A stretch of DNA of 64,000 bases from Trichostrongylus colubriformis (Eukaryota; Nematoda; Chromadorea; Rhabditida; Trichostrongylidae). The translations under genes were made by a program, and so were the position numbers. The notes beneath the pieces were generated by a model that ran no database searches, was not told the origin of the DNA, and saw only the letters and a program-made list of their open reading frames with translations. This document shows positions 1 to 10,100 of the stretch, piece by piece (position 1 is the stretch's first letter; each line of letters begins with the position of its first letter). The stretch is from contig OZ022256.1 in the NCBI GenBank assembly GCA_963978905.1, forward strand, positions 50,516,001-50,580,000. Reading direction: 5' to 3'.

Positions 1-117
1 ATTCAGATACACCTCGACGGTACGTATCCTGTGCTTTTGCGGACGTATTCTTTAGTGGATACGGTTAAGGACGCACCCTGTGCGTTGCTGTCTAGGCTCC
101 ATTCGACTAGCTTTCCT

Positions 118-292
118 TCGGTTGCGTTCATACTCTGCAGTGCCGGCGGCAGGGTGTGGACGCGTGTCTCTGCTTCTCCACCGATTATCCTCCCGCGCTG
201 CCTGCGTCGTCTCTGCACCTATCCCGTGCCACTCTGCCTCGCTGCCTGAGAATGCTGCCACGCTCTGCCGGCGCTGTGTATGGGCGCGGCCT
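118..292. repeat. Short inverted-repeat element, family H1 (PIF/Harbinger-like MITE)
   Basis: About 175 bp. The left end reads TGCGTTCATACTCTGC followed by GCCGGCGGCAGG; the right end carries the inverted counterpart and finishes in GCGCGGCC. The same ends and GC-rich interior recur near 4777, 5984, 12602 and 23145. It contains no coding capacity, so its mobility would depend on a transposase elsewhere. This copy is diverged and its target duplication is not clear. Confidence 0.65.
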
Positions 293-530
293 TCTATCTC
301 TTCCCGCCTCTTCTTGTCTGTGTCTCTTATCAGATGACTGGATGACTACTCCCTTCGTCCTCAGCTCCCGCTCTCCTATCCGGTTTGCACAGTGAATTAG
401 ACAGGGTCAAAGCGACAGGTGAAGCCAGCTGTCATCTGCGGTGCATACCCGTTACCAGCAGAAAAGAGAGAAGTGGCCTAACCGGCATCAAATTTTTGTT
501 GATGTTTTTGACTTAAAATCCGGTTTTCAG

Positions 531-3372
531 GAGCGAATGGCATTGTACTCATGTGCAAGAAAGGGGCAGCAAAAGCTGTCATGAAGCTGGCTTTGTCAAC
601 GTATGCAGCGGCAAGTCTCGAATGGGAAAGCCTTGTGATGGACAGAATTGTCAGTTCCTTACTATGATACTAATTCTCTGACTTCGCTTTCAATTTGAAT
701 AACGTTTTTCTGCCTGAAGTGATTCCTAGGGTCCAGGGGTTGCAGCCTATCCGTGTGGGCGTTGGTTCGCATGATTCCTAGTTGGGCCGTGAATTTTTTA
801 GGATTCTTATCTTCCTTATTCTACCCCTTTAGATCGCCAGGCAGAATTGTGAAGATCGAACAGTACATCTTGTACGAAAACTTGGAAACGGTTCAACAAC
901 AGTCACTGTAGGGGATAAGGTACAGTTTTACATACTACTACTTACATGGAACTTCCATCGAAATAACAATTTGATATCATCAGGTGGAGGTGCCAAAGAT
1001 TCGTCTAGAAGGTACAGTGCGAGGCAAGTCGCCTCTGCTTTTCGCGCCAAATTTGATCGCTGCTTATCGATTTTGTCTGCGCTGAATCAATATAGATACG
1101 TTGCAGACCTCTGATTACGCGAAGTGTAGCAGACGTACTAAATAGGTTGTAGAATTGAAGCAAGCTCGAACTAATGATCGATAATCGAAAACAAATTTGA
1201 AATGCGCAAATCCACCATTAACTGCTCACGTCTGTGAACAGTCTTTTTTGAAAACCACATACACAGCATCGGAACCTTTGAAAGTTCCCATTTATGCTCC
1301 ACTACGAAGAGCCTGATATGGCGTGGCCTACGGACATGTGTGAGTGGCGAGAGTGAGAGTGCGTGACAAGAGCGAGAGTATGTGGCGAGGTGAAAGAGTC
1401 TCACCTAAATCCTCAGGCCACGCCCTGTCAGGCTCTCCGAAATGGACTGTGTATGTACTGTGAATCCAGTCCCAGTTGTGCCGCCCCTCTAATTGCCTTA
1501 TGCCTAGACCATGGAACTCGCATATGTAATCATGGAATGTTTACCCGGAAATCCAGTACCGATCATAGGAAATCTTCAAGGAGAAGAGCAAACACTGAAA
1601 ATTATTGAATATGGTCTACAGTTACTGAAGGTAAATGCCTTATTCAGACGTTTGTGCGTAGCTTATTGAACCATTGAGCAAAATACCGTAAGTCCCCGCA
1701 CCGTAAAATCTGATTCCTCATAATCGTTCGGCGTACAGGTGCACTGTAAATTGTCTTCACTCTTGCTAAATGAAACGCTGCCCAAGCATCTACTTTTTGT
1801 GAGGCTAAACGGGGATTGAAATAAGCGCGGACTAGGCTTTTTATGAACAGACCCATTTTCGGCTGATCAGCAAACTTTCACATTACAGGCAATCTACGAT
1901 ATGCACCAATGCGGTTTTATTCATCGCGATATCAAACCTGAAAATATTGGAATGTATGATGTAAGTTTCGCAGTCTCACTGAACACCAGTAATACGTCTC
2001 ATGAGGATGGTGCTGATGCGTGTTTCCCGGTAAGTAAGCTAACCTGTTGCCAGTAAGACCCAGAAACCTCGCTCGATGTCGTTGCCATAAGTAGAGCTCT
2101 GTTATGCTGTGTTTTTTCTATATCTGTTACCCGATGTCTTGGAATCCTCGGTACAGGGTAAGGTACGCATTTATGGAAAGAATAATGAAGTCGTGGATAA
2201 TCGATACGTATTACGTTCCCGCGGATCCCACGAAATCGCCAATTTCAGGAAACTGCTGCTGTCACCAAAATCGATACGCATGACTATCGTTTTCCCGCCA
2301 TTTCCACGAATTCTGCCGCTCTAACGCTGATGATGATCTCTGCCCCCAAATGGCCAGATAATTGGGAAAAAGGTTTTCAGACACACTCCATTCCAGAATA
2401 ATGTAGTGGTCATGTATGATATGGGCATGGCACGAGCATATCTGGACGAAGAAGGTAATCATCGACCACCGCGTTCTCATGCCGGTATGAGAGGCACCGA
2501 AGAGTGGAGCAGTTTGAACGCAGAGATCGGGCGGGATCAAGTATGCTTGTCTCCGATTTCCGCGGAAGTCGTTAAGGCCACGGTCATACGTCGAGCTCTG
2601 ACGCCGACATCGGCGTCGGTGCGCAAAGTATGACCGTGGCCTGACGCCAGACCGAGCAACACTCAGAAAAAGTTTTTTCTGCGACTATTTCAGGGTCGAG
2701 TGGATGATCTATGGGGGTGGCTGTATTGTCTTAATGAGTGGGTGAATTGTCGAAGTCAGAAACCACAAGTGTGGTCTGCTTATGACAAAGAACCAAATAT
2801 TCGGTAAGATTTTACACGAATGACTTCATTGAAGCATCAAATTCCCACGGAGTCTATGTTGGGGCTACAGGCTGTTGTGTAACAAGGAAGGGGCTCTGAA
2901 GTCAGTGAAAGCTTGTTTTCGAACTCTGCCGCCGGCAGTGACGCGGGCATCATCGCAGAGTGTGAAAGCACCTTAAAACAATCCACAGTTAGCGCTTTCT
3001 GAACAGTCTCTAACTTTGTAAAACATCTCTATTTTGATCTTTAAAATGTCCGATTACCAAGGTTTCAGGCAGTGGATGAAATCGCCGTTTTTCTCAGCCA
3101 GAATGGTGCTCAACAATTGTCCATTTGCCTTCTTTCGGATCGGCGTTAGTGTTCCAACTTGCACCATTTGTAGCTTGCTTCCATTCTGATAATATGAATT
3201 ATTTTAGTTCTACCTTCGCACATTGGGTCGTGACGATACACCCGATTATTTCTATCTTGCGTCGTTGCTTCATGAAGCGAGTCGAACGGTAAAACGAAAA
3301 CAGAAACCGGAGCCAGTGAACGTTGACAAAATCATCGCCGAAAATAATCTACTCGAAAGAAACTTCTTTTAG
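531..3372 (+). CDS. Casein-kinase-1 / tau-tubulin-kinase-like protein kinase (5' end not found)
   Basis: Exons read in phase: 531-649, 833-919, 1508-1630, 1889-1960, 2407-2540, 2694-2803, 3069-3144 and 3208-3372 (stop TAG). The first exon has the glycine-rich loop remnant GANGIVL and the ATP-site lysine in AVMKL. Exon 1508-1630 gives the hinge YVIMECLPG. Exon 1889-1960 gives the catalytic loop HRDIKPENIG. Exon 2407-2540 has DMG in place of DFG, then RPPRSHAGMRGTEEWSS, which matches the CK1/TTBK activation segment. Exon 2694-2803 has the DDLWGWLY helix. The tail (TLGRDDTPDY) matches the family's end. CK1/TTBK kinases phosphorylate Ser/Thr. Nematodes have a greatly expanded, often sperm-associated set of these kinases; that assignment here is inference. 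One exon between 1960 and 2407 is missing from the model, because the phases do not join; a candidate begins at 2157. The 5' exon upstream of 531 was not found. HRD, Lys and the DxG aspartate are present, so activity is likely. Confidence 0.88.
1268..1455. repeat. Short inverted-repeat element, family H4
   Basis: The outer arms carry GGCGTGGCCT at the left and AGGCCACGCCC at the right, and the right end reads CCGAAATGGACTGT. A cleaner copy lies at 43098-43243. It sits in a kinase intron. The left boundary is approximate because this copy is diverged. Confidence 0.5.
2576..2641. repeat. 66-bp palindromic element (family H1 termini)
   Basis: It begins GGCCACGGTCATAC and ends with the exact inverse, with the central inverted block CGCCGACATCGGCG. 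It is preceded by TAA and followed by TGA. It lies in a kinase intron. It resembles the 74-bp palindromes at 20924 and 21891. Confidence 0.7.
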
Positions 3373-3575
3373 AAAGCTTTAAAGCTTTCCATACAACATA
3401 AACAAAGCAAAGTTTACTCAGCTCCGATAAAATCGAAGTTGTCTGATTGTGTTGCGTGTTACAGTCAACAAAAAAAAACTGTTTGAATTTAGTGGGAGTT
3501 AGGGCCGATCGGAGAGCCAGCTGGCCCCTAAAGCGATCACATGTAGTCAAGCTGTGCAGAACGCGCATCCGTATA

Positions 3576-4104
3576 CAGTCCGTACACATTCACACGTCTC
3601 ACATTTATCCAAAGCATGACTCAAATGCAATGAAGAAAAGGCGATGGATTAGCCAGCCTGTCTTCTGACTACAGTGCACCTGAAAACCCATGGGGAGCTG
3701 TTGTTCAGCAATTCCTTTAAAAGAGCAAGCAATGCTGTACCGTCAATGAACTGATGAAGGCGGTTCTGATTGCCTGGGACACCATCGATGAAGCAAGTAT
3801 GGTAAACCTGGTTCAGAGCATGCCGAACAAATTGTTTGAGCTGATTTGAAACCTCTGAGGACCAAGTGTTTTTCAATTCGGGCTATGCGCTTGTTTTTTA
3901 TTGAGTGTCCACATACTTTTGGTACAAAGAAAATTTTTCTCAATATTAAAAAATTGTAAAATCGTCCACAAAACCCTCTCAGGTAAAGTATTCCAAGGTT
4001 ATCGCACGCAAGTAATCGAAAAGTGAAAAGCGCGCGTTGCGAGATCGAACGGTGTTTTTGTCGGACCAAAATTTGAGATGTCCACATACTTTTGGTACGG
4101 ACTG
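3576..4104 (+). mobile_element. Tc1-like transposon remnant
   Basis: The left end CAGTCCGTAC (from 3576) and right end GTACGGACTG (to 4104) are inverted, and each is flanked by TA, the Tc1/mariner target. Internally, about 3664-3850 translates in broken frames to the end of a Tc1 transposase: ENPWGAVVQQF, then ELMKAVLIAWDTID and LVQSMPNKLFELI followed by stop. This resembles the family's ENLW motif and the conserved C-terminal W-x-x-I and SMP segment. Only the last ~60 residues remain and the frame is broken. The terminal word CCACATACTTTTGGTAC is repeated internally at about 3908. It is certainly inactive. Confidence 0.75.
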
Positions 4105-4776
4105 TATTCTTTTACACCTATCACATGGCAGCGTAGCCGATCGCCTGCTTATGGATGCGCGCCGCTGCGGCAGCAGCTGGCACCATGCCAAAGCTCTCCA
4201 TTTTTAACTGTGCGGCACTGTGTGTGCTTAAAGACACCAGAAGGGGATAATTTTGACTTACGGTAGAACAAACGTAGTGTGGATGAGTTTAAGTGGCCGC
4301 CATTGCACAAACTCGCCAACTTGACGCCTTGGCATGGTGCCAAGAGGAGATGTTTTTATCATGAAGTTCTTCTTTTCCTTTACTTTTTCTTTTGTTTTTT
4401 CTTGCATTGCTTCTAGATGTACTTACATGGATGCTTATGTACTTGAGAAGGGGCACTCCACTGCGCTGAGGGTCAGGTGCTACAACTAACGTTGGCCCGC
4501 GGCCCGTCTCCTACAGCGGACAACTCGGAAGGTCTGTGAAATGATGCGAATAGGCGAATACACACCGCAGCGATGCGCTCTTGAACCGGGTTTTTTCACC
4601 GATTACCGCTTCTAACCTTCTGTGTTCGTTACAAAATGCTCATTTCTTTGCATCTTTCTCTTGTTTCGGACCCCTTCCGGTTCCTTTAAGAGGTGAACTG
4701 CCATGAAAAAGGGCTTTATAAAGGGGCGACGTGCTGCGGCTTTCTGGATGCCGTCACTAACGTCGCCCGTCGATTA

Positions 4777-4950
4777 GGCTGCGTTTATACTCAGCGCCGT
4801 CAGGGCTTGCCTGCATTCACAGGATGCGATACAGAGTGGGACGGGAGAGGTGCAGAGGCGATGCAGACAACGAGGCAGTGGGGCATACGCGGAGAAGCAG
4901 AGATGCGCAGCCATGCCCTGCCGCCGGCACCGCAAAGTGTGGACACGGCC
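4777..4950. repeat. H1 MITE with TTA target duplication
   Basis: 174 bp running from GGCTGCGTTTATACTCAGCG to CGCAAAGTGTGGACACGGCC. It is flanked on both sides by TTA, the 3-bp TWA duplication typical of PIF/Harbinger transposons. Confidence 0.75.
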
Positions 4951-4981
4951 TTACCGTGCTCCGATGGTAAGGCTTTACTGG

Positions 4982-5269
4982 GGGTGGGGGGAAACACGCC
5001 AAAAAATCGCGTCAGCGGCGTCGTACTCGCTGCGCCACCAGTACGAGTTGCGAATCGATTTTGTTCTTAGGAGCCCGGCAGAGCGTGGCTGCATCACTTC
5101 TGCACTCCAGCCATGCCACACTGCCTCCTTCAGCCACACCACCCTGCCTCCTCCACCTTTGCCACACTGTCTCGCTTGAAGGCTGCCAGCATTGCCACTG
5201 GCACTCGCACCCGCCGCGCCGCTCGCCGCGGGCGGCCACGCGACTTTTTGGCGTATTCCCCCCCACCCC
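4982..5269. mobile_element. 288-bp hAT-like non-autonomous element with perfect 8-bp target duplication
   Basis: The termini are inverted over about 30 bp: GGGTGGGGGGAAACACGCC at the left and GGCGTATTCCCCCCCACCCC at the right. The flanks are the perfect direct duplication TTTACTGG (4974-4981 and 5270-5277). Eight-bp duplications are the hallmark of hAT transposition. There is no transposase inside. The perfect duplication points to a fairly recent insertion. Confidence 0.8.
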
Positions 5270-5479
5270 TTTACTGGCAGTCTGCCAACACATGAAATTA
5301 GAAGTGTTCTGCCACCACTAATACTAGCCTGGTACTGCAAGCAGTTTTATTTCGATTGTTATCGTATCAGAGTTGGTTAGAGGGGTTAGCCATTAACTCT
5401 AGCTAGGGAAACAGTGCTGCTTCCCTTTCAACCCAACGGTGAGTTTTGAGTAGTGCAGTCCGTGTCTCGTAAGCTGTAA

Positions 5480-5609
5480 GGCCGCCATCAGATTTCCCGA
5501 TTTTGTGGCGTCGCATTTTCGCACGGATGCGACAGTGAGATTTAACGATGCCGCAACTTTCCATGCAAGGCCGTGGTACCGCGAAATCACGAAGTCTGGC
5601 GACAGCTTG
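5480..5609. repeat. Family H2 MITE, diverged copy
   Basis: It begins after TAA with GGCCGCCATCAGATTTCCC and ends near CGAAGTCTGGCGACAGC. Termini and interior match the cleaner copies at 14519-14657 and 51798-51953. Confidence 0.55.
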
Positions 5610-5983
5610 AGATGTGTGACCTGTTCTTGAAACTCTGGTCTCAGAAAAGCAATATGTTGAAGAATGGAAATAAAGGGGTAGGATTCTTACTCAGGTGACG
5701 TTACTGAGCTATTTAGGTAATGGACGCTTGAATTCCATTGCAACCACTTCTCCCTCTCTTTCTTTCAGTCCTTTGTCGTTCGTCTTTGTAGCGCGGCGTA
5801 CCTACGCTCACGTCGAGTGATAGCTGGAACGTACGCAGCAGTCACTGAATTTTCTCTCCACGGAGAAACTACACAGGAGCGCACGGAAACAACTTTCGCT
5901 GTAAAATGTTCCCAACCGGATGCACCCATACGGATGGAAACCGGAAAAAATGGCTACGGGGACGATCAACGTAACCACGCTGA

Positions 5984-6154
5984 GGCCGTGGTCATACTTC
6001 GCAGTGCCGGCAGATCGTAGCTGCTTGTTTCTGCGTATCCGCTTCAGGCACCCCATCTCGTTGCCTGCGTCGTCTCTGCACCTCTCCCGCGCCACTCCGC
6101 GTCGCTGCCTGTAAGCGCAGCCACGTCCTGTAGGCTCAAATTATGAACGCGGCC
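5984..6154. repeat. H1 MITE copy
   Basis: It begins GGCCGTGGTCATACTTCGC and ends AATTATGAACGCGGCC. The interior words CTGCGTCGTCTCTGCACCT match the copy at 118-292 closely. The flanks TGA and TAG do not match, so the target duplication is eroded. Confidence 0.65.
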
Positions 6155-6288
6155 TAGCGATCTCCATTCATTGACTTTTGCCGATAAGTCCCCTTTTCTT
6201 CTACTTCATGGGAAAAACATCATGGGAGGGGAGGAGAATGGAGACGAGTGCTGTGGGTGTTGTAAAGTGTGGCTACGCGTGAATACTA

Positions 6289-6488
6289 TTGAGTTGGTGC
6301 ATAATTAATGCGGCTTTTTTTCAACAATTCATTTAGCGAAAAGAATTGTGAAGTTTATAAATGACTATTCGGGAGCGTATCGCCATCGCAAACAAGGACT
6401 GCTTCCTATTCGATAGTCGTCAAAACGTCAATTCCCACTACAAAAAAAAACGTAACAATAAAAAGCTGCATTAATTATGCGCCAACCC
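6289..6488. mobile_element. ~200-bp mariner-type MITE
   Basis: The inverted ends are GTTGGTGCATAATTAATGCG at the left and GCATTAATTATGCGCCAACC at the right. These resemble mariner terminal repeats, and TA dinucleotides lie next to them. The interior is too short for a transposase. Confidence 0.6.
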
Positions 6489-7191
6489 TATAATAGCATT
6501 ACCCTTCTCGTCAATCAACGAGAACGCCGGGAAGTCCAATAAAGCAGGAACGATGCCATGTCAAAAACTCATCGGGTTGGTAACCTCTGTACTGGAAGCT
6601 GCATAATATGTCGTTCCCTTTAGCATTTCCCAGATTCAAGGCTTCTAACGTCGTGATGGCTGACAGTTCTCCCGCCTTCCGAATCTGAAGTGCCTGTCTC
6701 CACACAGTAGGGTCGTGCAATCATGCAGGGCGATCGATTACCAAGTGTCGGGAGGCGGTGCATTCTGTAAGAGTATGACTCACGAGGCTGTCACTGTGCG
6801 CCTCCGTGGTCTGCAGTGCAATGAGTGTATTGATCGCGGAGCGCGCTGCGTACGAAAAGCATGAACGCAACCTAAGAAGAGCTCTTTCCAGTTCAAGTCC
6901 AACAAGAACTGTGTCATCACAGGCAACGGGAGACATGGAGTTTATCATTTTGAAAGCTGATGCCAAATACGGGACCATTGAGTCGCAGTTGCCACTCACC
7001 AACCAAACTTAAGGAGAATAAGAAAAAAATGTCCACTACTGAACATTTTATTGATTTATTTCCAGTGAAAGTTAACAAAATTGATAAAATTAAATCTAGA
7101 AAATTGATAAAAAATGAGAATGAAATATTCAAATTAATAGAAAATCTTATTTAATAAATAAGTGCATGAAACAATAAGTAAACAATGACAT
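6489..7191. other. Gene-free stretch with a degenerate frame and an AT-rich island
   Basis: On the minus strand about 6511-7002 stays open in one frame apart from a single TGA near 6719. It has no clear splice sites, initiator context or recognisable family, so it may be a decayed coding or retro-element fragment. At about 7015-7170 base composition drops abruptly to very AT-rich. A plus-strand frame starting at 7029 (MSTTEHFIDLFP...) is open there for 41 codons. The CRTAP-like gene's 3' UTR must start inside this stretch on the minus strand. Confidence 0.3.
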
Positions 7192-10100
7192 TTAAGCACA
7201 AAACACAACAGCGCAACCGGAATGCATAGCACCAAGCCATTCTGAGCAATCCGAAATGTCAATGGAAAGAACAATAGGTCGTGAGCACTTTGCTTGCCGT
7301 GATTCACTACCACAAAAACGGGACTCGTACTTGGCAGTTGGCCAAAGCGTCTTTACTCTCGCCTCAAACTCTGCGATCAACTGATCCGAATGGGCGACTG
7401 GAAATGCCGAACGAAGGCTTTTACATTCAGCACTGGACAGCAACTGCGTGACAGCTTCATAGTTAAAGTGGTCCTCCACGCTTACCGAGCTATCAAATTT
7501 CATTCGGTCATCTTGTCGTTCGGCTGGGAACTGAAATGGTAACGATCTTTTTTCGGGTTTTCTACATCTTTAAGGGGGTTAACTTACCTCGTTATTGACG
7601 AATTGGAATTTATCATCGATAAACTTGAGATATCGAGCTTCCAAAGTACGCTGTTTATAGATATCGATTGTTTTCTAGAATGATATAGTAATGTGATATT
7701 GCCATAGCGCTGTGAGCGCTATTGTTTTCTCTAGCTTGCAAGCGCGCCAAGTTGACTGCTGACGCGGCTGTTTGCACGATGCCAGGCTGTCAACCGCTCG
7801 ATCATGACTGTGGCTGCAAAGTTAACAATGAGGCCGCATTCATACTTTGCGCCAGAGGATCGGAAAATTCGCGAAGCCTCGGAGCTGCTCCACATGCACA
7901 TTTGAGATATGGGAGTTAGAACTAATTTGGGAGAAATAATCAGTACACATCTAGTTGATTTTCTTAAACGGGTGGAACGATCATTCGTGTGGATCTGCTA
8001 TTTTAAATTTCTTTGATCTGATTTTCCGAAATTAGTCTAATGGAGGAGTGAAATCAATCGATCAGTATCTGATTGATCTCGAGATTTTTCAGCGTTCTTA
8101 ATCGTATCCTGTACTTTTCGGGATCCCCTCTCTCTTCCGCGGCGTTGAGTCGCGGCTGAGCTTGCCGAAACCAATCGGATGGAAATAATACCTGTGCAGC
8201 CTTCTGGACCATAATCACACCGCTTTTTCTCAATATTGCCGACTCGTATATTTATCTGACTACTAACGGAAGCGTTTTTCTAGTCCGTCAGAAGGGATCT
8301 ATTGCCAAGTTTCCTCAATTTGGTCCATTTCAATCGTACCGGCTTCCATTAACTTACGCAAGTATGCATTTATAAAATGCACCTATATTTTTTTATGTGA
8401 GGGCCGGGTGATAATAGTGAAAGAATTACATACCTATTGTCGTCGTCGTCGACGACCCCTACCATCATCTGTAGTCATCAACACTCTCTCTCCCTCGTTG
8501 AGGGGGAGGAGTTGGGCAGTGCGGCCTAAGAAGGCACTCTTGACGCCTATCGCCACGGTGTACGGGGAACGGCTCACCCACACTTATTACCTTCTCACGC
8601 TTTCTCTTCATTCTATGAAACATACTGAACCACCGTTTTCGTGTTATTACATCGCAAGGGCCACCATACCCTAAAGTCTCACGCACCCATCTATACATCT
8701 GGTGCATCGGCCGGGAATCGAACCCGGGCCGCCCGCGTGGCAGGCGAGCATTCTACCACTGAACCACCGCTTTGATCTGTTTGAACGTTTTCTTCTTCTC
8801 CTTGATTTCAGCTGGCAGTTTCGCTCTTTCTGCCGAATGGGCACGTTCAGCTGCTGCTTTTTTCTCGAGGTGTTTTTGATGGCGATACTTGCGATAGCTG
8901 GATCGCCAGCGCACAACGAGGAATCGGTTGGATGGCTCGATAGTGATTAGATAGTGATTATTGATGAAATAGGCTATGTTGAAACTTATGGCAAACCCGC
9001 GTGATATAGGGTGCCTCGAAATGCCCCTTTGCCGCCTATAATACTTTGCTACTTTCGATCGCCTGTGGTATTCATTCACTGGATCCTCCGGTGGCCTGAC
9101 CAGCAAGACAGCCGTCTGGATTATCGGGGACCACCAGCCGCCACAGCCGTTTCCTGATGGAACCGGTCCCTCACCTCAGTAATGGTGGGTCGACTTATTT
9201 TTGAAAGGAAGGCACGACTTATGTGCACCGTGTAAAATGAAAATGGGATATTTAATATGGAACAGTTGGACCTGCAAGTTGTGCCGCCCTTTCTATTTGC
9301 TTTTGCATGCATTCTCTTTCAGTATATGTGCTAGATAAATTTGTGTGACTAGGCAGTTGATCAGAGGTTACTAATTATACGCAGGGGGGGGGGGCGTGAG
9401 GGCTTTGCCCATGCTGTCCAAGGTGCGTGTTCATAAAATGAACCGTCCGTCGTGACGACTGTTTGACGCTGTCTAGATCGAAAGATCTCAGGGCTATTAC
9501 CAACTGTAGTCCCGTTTGGATGGAATAAGCTGCAGTCTAAGCTACAGTCATGAGCACGCTTTTCTGGAGGTCGTATAAATTTTTGTTTGATTCTTCGAAA
9601 TTCAGGAGGGCAAGCGTTTCTGCGAGATCTCTGAGTGACCTTATGATTGGGCATCAATATCTTCGGTGGTATTATAAGGCGATCAGCTGTTGTAATTATC
9701 CCGGTCATCTTGCCGTTGGGCCAGTTTCTTCTGGGTATTAAGGGTTGTTTGATAAATACGTCCAGACAAGATCTACTTGCCGGTTTTGATCGTCTCATTC
9801 TTTGCCTTTGCGTTGGCGACGATTTTTGCTCACTTCGCTCACAAATGGCTGTCAATTGGTGGCAGATATTATTTGTGAAATTATCGCCTATCAAGAGTCC
9901 TTTGCCATATATAGTTGGTCCAAAGACGGTTTTGGTGATATGAAGACCTGAAGGAGTTCTCAGAGGCTGGTTTGGGCTGGGCATTAGATCATGGTAGTAA
10001 TCCAGACCAATAAGAACTTGAGGTCTCTGATGTTCTCCGCGTAGCTTTGAATTAGCTAGGCAGATGTCATTTTCCTTCAGAAACGTGATATCTGCTGTGG

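Noticed and set aside
8438..8460. A GTC trinucleotide run as a possible microsatellite.
   Set aside because: It is the start of the LTR and is repeated at the other LTR, so it is part of that unit.
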